This document shows, piece by piece, positions 26,387 through 33,992 of a DNA stretch of 55,634 nt. The position numbers and the translations under genes are program-made. Position 1 is the stretch's first letter; the number at the start of each line of letters is the position of its first letter. The stretch spans positions 97,441 through 153,074 of the forward strand of contig NZ_KQ960613.1 in assembly GCF_001553265.1 (NCBI RefSeq), written 5' to 3'. The stretch comes from Prevotella sp. DNF00663 (GTDB lineage Bacteria; Bacteroidota; Bacteroidia; Bacteroidales; Bacteroidaceae). The notes under the pieces are model-generated. The model was given only the letters and a program-made list of their open reading frames with translations, was not told the origin of the DNA and did no database searches.

Positions 26387-27324
26387 ACCTTCACAATACT
26401 AAACAATCTACATACAAATTTGATTCCCAACAAGCGCAACAAAACTATTTTCAACTTTCCTATCCAATTGAATTCATTCAAAACCTTTGCTCGATAATCA
26501 AGAAGGATAGGCTGCTTACCAGTCAACCGGCACACGGTTATCTGTATATTTAATAGGTGTAGATAATAACGGCTCAATGCTTCTGAGTCTTTATAATTCA
26601 CTAAACCATTGAAAACATTCAGTTGGGCATCGAGCAATGCTTCATAAGCAGCTCCGTCAGCCAATGCTGTTAATCCTTTCGGATTATCATGATAACCATA
26701 CAATCCTTGTGAAGTGGTAGCCACGCACGATGCTTTCTTTAATAGAATAGGTAATGTATAGATATCTTCAAACAATCTACCTACAGGATACTTGACATCA
26801 TCAAACAAACTTTTTCTATATATCTTATTCCACGCATAAGCATGTCGATAAGCTTCGGTCTGAAACCAATACATCGTCATATCGGTATAAACAGCCTCTT
26901 GAAATGATAATACACATTGGTCATCACTATCATGATGTAGCGACACAGGATATTCCAACATATCGTATTCAGCATGCTGCGCGAGTATATTGAGCAATTG
27001 AGAATAAGTATGATCGCTTACTACATCGTCGGAATCGACAAAAGTAATATACCGACCATGCGCTATTGCGATGCCGACATTACGAGCTGCACTCAGTCCA
27101 GCATTTGATTGATGCACCACAACGACTCGATCATCCTTTTCCTTCCATTGATGACAGATATCGGCCGAACCGTCTGTAGATCCATCGTCAACCAAAATAA
27201 TCTCCATAGCAAGTATCTGTTGTCCGGCAATACTTTCCAGACAACGATTTAAAGTATCTTCCACATTGTACACAGGAACAATGACACTTAACTCGATATT
27301 TGTTTTTGTCGACTTTTCCAACAC
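26383..27324 (-). CDS. Glycosyltransferase family 2
   Basis: GT-A fold sugar transferase of 313 residues using a nucleotide sugar. N-terminal catalytic domain: SVIVPVYNVEDTLNRCLESI, then the nucleotide-binding ILVDDGSTDGS and the metal-binding DSDD in YITFVDSDDVVSDH. The acceptor region contains ARNVGIAIAHGRY. No membrane helix is obvious apart from a hydrophobic C-terminal stretch (KIVLLRLLGIKFVCRLF). It overlaps the next gene by 4 bases. Substrate unknown. Its start lies about 65 bases from the first DnaA box of the putative origin, and it is transcribed away from it. Confidence 0.92.
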   Translation of the reverse strand: MLEKSTKTNIELSVIVPVYNVEDTLNRCLESIAGQQILAMEIILVDDGSTDGSADICHQWKEKDDRVVVVHQSNAGLSAARNVGIAIAHGRYITFVDSDDVVSDHTYSQLLNILAQHAEYDMLEYPVSLHHDSDDQCVLSFQEAVYTDMTMYWFQTEAYRHAYAWNKIYRKSLFDDVKYPVGRLFEDIYTLPILLKKASCVATTSQGLYGYHDNPKGLTALADGAAYEALLDAQLNVFNGLVNYKDSEALSRYYLHLLNIQITVCRLTGKQPILLDYRAKVLNEFNWIGKLKIVLLRLLGIKFVCRLFSIVKV

Positions 27325-27388
27325 AACTTTATTATAATATTTCCTTTTCTTTCTTTTTAAAAAAGAGAAAATGAAGAGTATGATATAG

Positions 27389-27717
27389 CGTGGATAAGTT
27401 GATAACTTTTATCCTTATTTTTTGCTATTTTGCTTATCAACCTTTTACATAAGGTTATACACAGATAGTTTTATATCTTTTCTTTGATAATCAATATATT
27501 ACGATAGTTTTCCATAAAACTATTGATTTACGTACAAAGTTAATAAGTTTATATCTTTTTTCGGCGTATATCTGTGGAAAACTTACTGAAATCACCGTGA
27601 TAAACATGTGGATATCCACGATTTAATGGGACTACTAAATAGGATGTGGATATCCACATAGTTATCCTTGAATTATTAGATGAGTTATCCACAGAGTTTT
27701 CAACAGATTGTTGATAA
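27389..27717. other. Candidate chromosomal replication origin (oriC): DnaA box cluster
   Basis: A gene-free, AT-rich stretch with many DnaA boxes (consensus TTWTNCACA, TTATCCACA best). On the plus strand: TTATACACA at 27455, ATATCCACG at 27612, ATATCCACA at 27650, and a perfect TTATCCACA at 27685. On the minus strand: TTATCCACG at 27397-27389, TTTTCCACA at 27581-27573, ATATCCACA at 27615-27607 and 27653-27645, TTATCAACA at 27717-27709. Two boxes are fused into the palindrome TGTGGATATCCACA (27645-27658). The 27464-27560 segment is very AT-rich and could be the unwinding element. Flanking genes run away from it on both sides. The call is from sequence pattern alone. Confidence 0.72.
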
Positions 27718-27804
27718 ATCCGTAATGAGCTATGAATAGGCTATTATTCAGACAAATATATGGTATTCGTTCCCATATATTGAAATTGTCTGATGATATA
27801 ATAT

Positions 27805-27912
27805 TAATCGTAAGGACGCGACATGTCACGTCAGCAAACTGTATATATACTACAATAGTGGAATAAAGATAGCTATGAATTCCGTGCGGACGCGGCATGC
27901 CGCATCCCTACA
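27805..27912. repeat. Related GC-palindromes beside the putative origin
   Basis: Two related short palindromic units, GGACGCGACATGTCACGTC near 27815 and GGACGCGGCATGCCGCATCC near 27887, about 75 bases apart. Each can form a hairpin. No gene fits the region. Confidence 0.45.
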
Positions 27913-28205
27913 GAAGCCCCACACCAGCCATTATCTCCCTCATTTTCTGTCGCACCGGATCAGCCGACAACGACAATTCGGTCGATGACCGATGGTTCTC
28001 CAAAGGGAGAGGGAGATAGAAATGGCGCTTTTCAGTCCTATAAATAAAAAACTTATCAATTCAAAAACTTAACTCCTATTTCCCTTTTTATTTCCCCTCC
28101 CCAAAAGGGGAGGGAGGGGTGGGGCTATTGCAGCGCCTTTTCAGCCTTACTGCCCCGCCCATTCAGCAATGCTGAAGAGACGATGCAGCGATGGTGGGAA
28201 GTCTT
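27913..28205 (+). repeat. GC-rich intergenic repeat, copy 3 (composite)
   Basis: First block (27913-28015): AGCCATTATCTCCCTCATTT then TCTGTCGCACCGG and TTCGGTCGATGACCGA, matching in complement the blocks near 15.1 and 55.35 kb. Second block (about 28045-28205): AACTTATCAATTCAAAAAC, CCCCTCCCCAAAAGGGGAGG, GGGGTGGGGCTATTGCAGC and TTCAGCAATGCTGAA, matching copy 1 in order and spacing. No gene. Confidence 0.7.
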
Positions 28206-28214
28206 TGCAGTAAT

Positions 28215-28616
28215 TCAATAATTACCATATCCCCAAATCATAAAGGATAAGATAAGGGCAATATCGGGTTGATTAGCAGCAAAATCTTTAAAGGTTGAGA
28301 GGGCACGACTGATATGTCGTTCCACCACTTTAATAGAGATACCGAGTTGTTCGGCTATTTCTCTATTTTTCATACCTTCAAGTCGGCTCATCGTAAAGAT
28401 TTGTTTTGAACGTTCGGGGAGTGTGTCTAGCACATCATCTATTTGTCTACGCAATTCATTATAGAGTAATTCGTGTTCGGCATCATTGATAAGATTCAAT
28501 TGGTAGAGAGCTTCACTACCCGGAGATTCAGGTATATGAGTAGAAGGGAAACGGCTGATAAGTGCCTCATGACGAAGATGGTTGAGACATCGGTTGCGGG
28601 GGGGAAAAGTAATCAA
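28215..28616 (-). pseudogene. ECF sigma factor remnant, region 4 only
   Basis: The frame encodes the end of an ECF-type sigma-70 factor. Region 4 is intact (LPERSKQIFTMSRLEGMKNR, then EIAEQLGISIKVVERHIS), a helix-turn-helix that binds the -35/-33 element. It begins abruptly at RNRCLNHLRHEAL, the linker after region 2 in Bacteroidota FecI-like sigmas. Region 2, needed for core polymerase and -10 binding, is absent; full members have about 180 residues. No in-frame ATG is available, only TTG at 28616, and a run of seven G lies just inside. Upstream frames hold no region 2. I read it as a deletion remnant beside the SusC/D operon it may once have controlled. Confidence 0.7.
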
Positions 28617-28812
28617 TAGTATGATTGCTCCCTTTTATCGTTTTTAAATGTTACATACTTTCGTATTTTAGAAAGGTGTTTTTATCTTCATTATACGTAT
28701 TTTCGCTCCTTTTATAACGATGTTAGCATCTTTCCGAAGAGTATAACTGTGTACTATCTTTTGTAAAAAATATGATTATTTATAGTGTGTAAACCACTGT
28801 GAGAATGCGGTT

Positions 28813-28850
28813 TTGTACGATATTGGTATTTTATTGTACGATATTGGTAT
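28813..28850 (+). promoter_or_regulatory. Two tandem 17-bp direct repeats (putative operator)
   Basis: TTGTACGATATTGGTAT occurs twice without mismatch, at 28813-28829 and 28834-28850. The start-to-start distance is 21 bp, two turns of the helix, so a dimeric regulator would bind one face. The repeats sit directly upstream of the -7 element of the SusC/D operon, where an activator would be expected. Confidence 0.65.
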
Positions 28851-28871
28851 ATAATATATGTATTAGGTTAT

Positions 28872-28879
28872 TATATTTG
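28872..28879 (+). promoter_or_regulatory. Promoter -7 element of the tandem SusC/D operon
   Basis: TATATTTG matches TAnnTTTG. No TTTG lies at normal -33 spacing, and the second 17-bp repeat covers that place, which suggests activator-dependent transcription. The start codon at 28972 leaves a leader of about 85 bases. Confidence 0.55.
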
Positions 28880-28971
28880 CAAAAAAGATTATGTCTAATA
28901 CCTGTTTTTAGGCCTCTCAATTTGAATTGAAGTGGAACTGGGAACATATTTTAAATTTATCAATATATCTA

Positions 28972-31900
28972 ATGAAAAGACGATTTTTTCAATGTAGCAT
29001 CTTGATGCTATCAATGGGATTTCTACCCTTTTCTGCTGCAAATGCATCACCGAAACCTGTGAATAGCATCACACAAAACGATCAGTTAACTGAGATTCGA
29101 GGTACTGTGACAGACGAAATGGGAGCTATTGTAGGAGCTACGGTGAGAGTGGTAGGAGCCAAATCGGGAACTGTGACCGACGCTAATGGTAACTTCCGAC
29201 TCAAAGCGAAACCGGGTTCGAAAATCGAAATCTCGTGTGTAGGGTATGAGACAAGGACCGTTGTCGTGAAAAACAATGTACCTTTAAAAATTAATCTAAG
29301 AGAAGACGCCGTGGCATTGGCCGATGTTCAGGTGATTGCCTACGGTACTACACGTAAGGTTACCGTTACCGGTGCACTCGCATCTGTCAATCAAGGCGAA
29401 TTGTTGAAGACACCAGTAGCCAGTTTGTCGAACGCGTTGGCCGGTAAAATTTCCGGTTTGGCCAGTATCCAGAGTAGCGGTCAGCCCGGAGCCGACGGTG
29501 CCGCGCTGTTCATTCGCGGTGTAGGTTCGTTGAGTACATCACTCTCTCAACCGTTGATATTGGTTGATGGTGTGGAAAGAGCGTTCTCTCAAATCGACCC
29601 GAACGAAGTAGACGACATCACAGTATTGAAAGATGCGTCGGCTACAGCGGTGTTTGGTGTACGTGGTGCCAATGGTGTTATCCTCGTAACAACGAAGCGT
29701 GGTAGCAAGGAGAGTCCCAAAATGAACTTCTCTACGTCTTTGGCATGGCAGATTCCGGCTCGTTTGCCTGAATTTGTAAACAGCTACGAGTGGGCAAGTC
29801 AGTACAACCAAGCTCAGATACACGACGGTGTGGGCGAGGATATGCTAGCCTTCAAGCCCGACGATTTGGAGAAATTCCGCACGCATAGCAGTCCGCTTAC
29901 CCATCCGGATGTAGATTGGGTAGATATGTTAGTGCGCAAAGCATCGCTCCAAACACAACATAACTTTAATATATCTGGTGGTACCGACCGCGTGAAATAC
30001 TTCGCATCGTTGAGTGCTTTCACTCAGGATGGCCACTTTAAGGTATTCAAGAATCGTAACGATAAAGGTTTCAACTACAACCGTTACAACTATCGTGTGA
30101 ACTTGGATGTAAATGTAACGAAGACAACGGCGTTGCAGGTGAATCTCGGTGGATATTTTGGTAACCGACAGGAGCCTTGCTATAACGACGGTACTACGAA
30201 GGATATTAACTCACTCTACCGCTATATCTATGCTTCGCCTCCTTTCAGTGGTGCAGGTATTGTAGACGGAAAGCGTATTCGTATCGGCTCCGGAATGTTG
30301 CCCATCGGTAACCTTCAGGATGCATTGAACACTTATTATGGTAAGGGTTATGCCACTACAGCTAATAATGTGTTGAACTTTGACTTCAAACTTTCGCAGA
30401 AGTTGGATTTCCTGACCAAAGGTTTGACTGTACATTTGAAAGGTGCATATAATAGTGGTGTAACTATCTATAAGCGCCGCGAAGGTCGCGAACCACTCTA
30501 TGAGTCGATACTTGATGCCGACGGAAAGCCCGACTTGAAGTTGGTTACCAGCTATCAGAAACTTGATTTTAAAGAGTCCGACGGCTTATCGCGCAACTGG
30601 TACATTGAAGGAGCGTTGAACTACAAGCGCAACTTTGGTCCTCACCACGTGTCGGGTCTTGCTATGTACAACCAGACGATGAAGTATTATCCCGGTGGAA
30701 ACTTCATAGGTATCCCTCGTGGTTACATCGGTTTCGTGGGAAGAGGTACATACGACTACATGACAAAGTACTTGGTAGACTTCAGTGTGGGCTATAACGG
30801 TTCCGAAAACTTTGCCAAAGGTCATCGATTCGGATTCTTCCCGGCCGGTTCGTTGGGTTGGATTGTATCTGAAGAGAATTTCTTCAAGCCGTTGAAACCG
30901 GTTGTAGGCTATCTCAAACTGAGAGCTTCTTACGGTAAGGTGGGTAACGATATTACGAGCGATAACTCTCGTTTCCTCTATCTGCCCGATACTTATAAGA
31001 TCGTCGACGGACAGTATAGCTTTGGTGTGAACACCAGTACATCGGTCAAGGGTGCCTCTGAAGGTAAGATAGGTAACCGCGACGTAACTTGGGAAACGGC
31101 TGTAAAGCAAAACTTCGGTATCGACATGAAACTCTTCAAAGACCGATTGAGCTTGAATTTCGACTATTTCACCGAGCATCGTACCAATATCTTGATTTCT
31201 CGTGGAGTGATTCCCGGATACTTGGCAGTACAACTTCCTACAGTCAATCTGGGTAAGGTAGACAACCACGGCTACGAAGTGAGCGTGCGTTGGCAAGACC
31301 GTTTCAAGGATTTTAAGTATCATATAGGTGCTAATCTCTCGTATGCAAAGAACAAAATCGTGTTCAAAGACGAAATTAACTATGAATACGAGTGGATGAA
31401 ACAGACTGGAAAGCCTGTCGGTCAGAACTTCGGTTATGTGTTTGACGGTTACTTCACCGAGAAAGATGTGGCCGACTATGCTGCTAATAAGGGCAAGCCG
31501 GGTGCCATTGCCGACCAAGGTAGCGGTTATATCCCTCTTGTCGGCGACGTGATATTTAAGGACTTGAATGGTGATGGAGTCATCAACGAAAAGGATATTC
31601 GCGACATCGGCTATTCCATTTATCCTCGCTACACCCTCGGTGTGAACATGGGATTCTCTTGGCGTGGGCTTGATTTGAGCGTTACATTTGCCGGTGCATT
31701 CCAGACTTCGCGTATGTTGAGCTCTGTTTATCGCACTCCGTTCGGCGAAATGGACAACTATAGTTTAATGAGATATATGGTAGACGATGCCTGGACACCC
31801 GAAAAGGGAAACAGCGCAAAGGCTCCTGCCATCTCTATCCGTAACAAATCGCACAACTATCAGAACTCAAGTCTGTGGTTGCGTAATGCTTCTTACTTGA

Positions 31901-32103
31901 GATTGAAGAACGTCGAACTGGGTTATAGTTTTCCCAAGACCATTACGAGAGCGCTTCGTCTGAACTCGTTGCGTGTGGCTTTGTCGGGATACAACTTGCT
32001 TACATTCGACAATCTGAAAGTCAGTGATCCCGAAGCTAATCCCGATGGTAAGGCATATCCATTGATGAAGGTTATTAACTTTGGCTTAAGAGTTGGATTC
32101 TAA
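28972..32103 (+). CDS. SusC/RagA-type TonB-dependent outer membrane transporter (first pair)
   Basis: Outer membrane beta-barrel of 1043 residues importing oligosaccharides or peptides with TonB energy, capped by a SusD lipoprotein. I start at the ATG at 28972, which gives a signal peptide (MKRRFFQCSILMLSMGFLPF, cleavage near ANA); the longer frame begins with TTG. After it come the N-terminal carboxypeptidase-like domain (IRGTVTDEMGAIVGATVRVV), the plug (VIAYGTTRKVTVTGALASVN, with GVGSLS and ITVLKDASATAVFGVRGANG) and the barrel, ending GLRVGF with a terminal Phe as expected for BAM substrates. SusD follows 13 bases on. No glycosidase is linked, so substrate class is unknown. Confidence 0.95.
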   Translation: MKRRFFQCSILMLSMGFLPFSAANASPKPVNSITQNDQLTEIRGTVTDEMGAIVGATVRVVGAKSGTVTDANGNFRLKAKPGSKIEISCVGYETRTVVVKNNVPLKINLREDAVALADVQVIAYGTTRKVTVTGALASVNQGELLKTPVASLSNALAGKISGLASIQSSGQPGADGAALFIRGVGSLSTSLSQPLILVDGVERAFSQIDPNEVDDITVLKDASATAVFGVRGANGVILVTTKRGSKESPKMNFSTSLAWQIPARLPEFVNSYEWASQYNQAQIHDGVGEDMLAFKPDDLEKFRTHSSPLTHPDVDWVDMLVRKASLQTQHNFNISGGTDRVKYFASLSAFTQDGHFKVFKNRNDKGFNYNRYNYRVNLDVNVTKTTALQVNLGGYFGNRQEPCYNDGTTKDINSLYRYIYASPPFSGAGIVDGKRIRIGSGMLPIGNLQDALNTYYGKGYATTANNVLNFDFKLSQKLDFLTKGLTVHLKGAYNSGVTIYKRREGREPLYESILDADGKPDLKLVTSYQKLDFKESDGLSRNWYIEGALNYKRNFGPHHVSGLAMYNQTMKYYPGGNFIGIPRGYIGFVGRGTYDYMTKYLVDFSVGYNGSENFAKGHRFGFFPAGSLGWIVSEENFFKPLKPVVGYLKLRASYGKVGNDITSDNSRFLYLPDTYKIVDGQYSFGVNTSTSVKGASEGKIGNRDVTWETAVKQNFGIDMKLFKDRLSLNFDYFTEHRTNILISRGVIPGYLAVQLPTVNLGKVDNHGYEVSVRWQDRFKDFKYHIGANLSYAKNKIVFKDEINYEYEWMKQTGKPVGQNFGYVFDGYFTEKDVADYAANKGKPGAIADQGSGYIPLVGDVIFKDLNGDGVINEKDIRDIGYSIYPRYTLGVNMGFSWRGLDLSVTFAGAFQTSRMLSSVYRTPFGEMDNYSLMRYMVDDAWTPEKGNSAKAPAISIRNKSHNYQNSSLWLRNASYLRLKNVELGYSFPKTITRALRLNSLRVALSGYNLLTFDNLKVSDPEANPDGKAYPLMKVINFGLRVGF

Positions 32104-32116
32104 AAACGAAATAATC

Positions 32117-33964
32117 ATGAAACTATTTAAACATACAGCAGCAATCGTTACGACTCTGCTACTCTCAGGGTTCGCCGCTTCGTGCGAAGACCTAGCTATT
32201 GGAAACGATTTTTTGCAGAAACCACCTAGCACAGACGTTACTATCGATACGATATTTGGCAAGGCTGAGTATGCTCGTCGTGTGCTTTGGCGTTGCTATG
32301 AGAACCTGCCTTACGGTATGGAGACCAATGGTCGACGCACGCAGATGTGTTTGAGTACTATCGAAGGACTTACTGATTTGAATTTTGATAATATCGGTTG
32401 GTCGTCGTTGGGGAAGACTTATTATCCCGGTCTCTATAATGCATCGATAGAAGACAATACAAATGATAATGGCAGAGTGACCAAGATGCAGTTTACAAGG
32501 GCTGGTATTTGGACGGCTGTGCGCCACGCTTGGCTCTTCAAAGAGAATGTAGACCGCGTTCCCGATATGGATGCTGCGGAGAAATCTCGCATGAAATCAG
32601 AGGCAGATATGATGGTGGCAGTGCTTTATGCGCACATGCTGCGCCACTACGGAGCTATGCCTATCATCGACCATGCTCTCTCTTCTGAGGATGCGGAGTT
32701 CCCTAAGCGTGCTACTTTGCAAGAGACGGTCGACTTTATCGTGAAGCTTCTAGATTCTGTCATAGCCAATAAAGACTTCCCATGGAGTATTCCTGCCGAT
32801 GAATTGGGCAACTGGGACGGTCGATTTACCAAGGCCGGAGCCATGGCTTTGAAGACTCGTGTGCTGCTATTTGTGGCTAGTCCACTCTTCAACAGTCCTA
32901 CACCGTTTGCCGAGGGTGAGGCTTCTGAGAAGAAGATGACGTGGTTTGGTAATTACGATAAGAATCGTTGGAAACAAGCAGCCGATGCTTGTAAGACTTT
33001 CTTCGATGAATTGAAAAAGGGTGGAAATGGTTATTATAAGCTTGTAGAGAATGGCGATCCCGGCATTAAGTCGGTGCGTGACGCTTATACCAGTGCTTAC
33101 TTTGATCGTGGCAACACTGAGACGCTCATTTCATCGCGTCGTAATATTCTTATGTTGAAGAACAATAAGACGTTCGATCAAGGACTTCGTTGGGGTGCAT
33201 ATTGCCCCACCAAAGAGTTCTTCGATATGTTTGAAATGAAGGATGGAACCAAGTTTAATTGGGATAATCCGAAACATAAGAAAGCTCCTTTCAAAAATCG
33301 TGATCCTCGTCTGTACGAAAATTTCATCCTTGATGGTGACGATTACAATGGACGTAAAGCTGATATGGTGGAGCCAAAGCCCAATGACCCGAAGAAAGAA
33401 TATCCGAAGGGTAAGGACTGGAGTCAAGGAAGGATTCATAATCTAAGTATCATTACGGGATTGGTATGTCGTAAATGGGGTCTCGACCGCAACAACGCGG
33501 CTTACAACCGCCCCGTACAATGGCCTATCATACGCCTAGCTGAGGTTTATCTGAACTATGCTGAGGCTCTCAACGAATACAATGGTGGCCCCACACCGGA
33601 GGCTTACGAGGCTGTGAATAAGGTAAGAGCGCGTGTCGATATGCCTCCATTGAAATCGGGCATGACACAGGAAGAGTTCCGCGAAGCTCTCCTTCACGAG
33701 CGTGCTGTAGAGTTCGCTTACGAGGAAGTACGCTTCTTCGACCTCATCAGATGGAAAAAATACGATGTCTTCGAGACGCAGTTGCACGGCTTGCATGTGT
33801 ATCGTCATAAGAAGACAAGGGCTTATGAGTGCGTTCCCTTCAAACTGACCAAGTACTCACGTAGTTGGTGGAAGACCGGATGGCAGCCTCGTATGTGCCT
33901 CAGTGCTTTCCCCTCAAGAGAAGTAAGCAAGGGATATGGACTTGTTCAGAATCCCGGTTGGTAA
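32117..33964 (+). CDS. SusD/RagB-type surface lipoprotein (first pair)
   Basis: Outer-surface ligand-binding lipoprotein of 615 residues that closes over its SusC partner. The start at 32117 gives MKLFKHTAAIVTTLLLSGFA and lipobox AASC; the longer frame overlaps SusC. The N-terminal TPR-like half and the C-terminal RagB/SusD signature are present (RLAEVYLNYAEALNEYNGG, then VNKVRARVDMPPL, ERAVEFAYEEVRFFDLIRWK). It closes with the typical VQNPGW ending. It lies between the two SusC genes with a 28-base gap downstream. The ligand cannot be told. Confidence 0.94.
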   Translation: MKLFKHTAAIVTTLLLSGFAASCEDLAIGNDFLQKPPSTDVTIDTIFGKAEYARRVLWRCYENLPYGMETNGRRTQMCLSTIEGLTDLNFDNIGWSSLGKTYYPGLYNASIEDNTNDNGRVTKMQFTRAGIWTAVRHAWLFKENVDRVPDMDAAEKSRMKSEADMMVAVLYAHMLRHYGAMPIIDHALSSEDAEFPKRATLQETVDFIVKLLDSVIANKDFPWSIPADELGNWDGRFTKAGAMALKTRVLLFVASPLFNSPTPFAEGEASEKKMTWFGNYDKNRWKQAADACKTFFDELKKGGNGYYKLVENGDPGIKSVRDAYTSAYFDRGNTETLISSRRNILMLKNNKTFDQGLRWGAYCPTKEFFDMFEMKDGTKFNWDNPKHKKAPFKNRDPRLYENFILDGDDYNGRKADMVEPKPNDPKKEYPKGKDWSQGRIHNLSIITGLVCRKWGLDRNNAAYNRPVQWPIIRLAEVYLNYAEALNEYNGGPTPEAYEAVNKVRARVDMPPLKSGMTQEEFREALLHERAVEFAYEEVRFFDLIRWKKYDVFETQLHGLHVYRHKKTRAYECVPFKLTKYSRSWWKTGWQPRMCLSAFPSREVSKGYGLVQNPGW

Positions 33965-33992
33965 TTCCATTCTAACAAAAACGAATAGTAAT

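Noticed and set aside
25283..27324. Capsule or O-antigen biosynthesis cluster
   Set aside because: Only two glycosyltransferases are present, without flippase, polymerase, UpxY/UpxZ or nucleotide-sugar genes.
27662..27898. 78-codon frame on the minus strand next to the DnaA boxes
   Set aside because: No promoter, ribosome site or domain; it runs across the perfect DnaA box and GC palindromes, as expected of chance in non-coding DNA.
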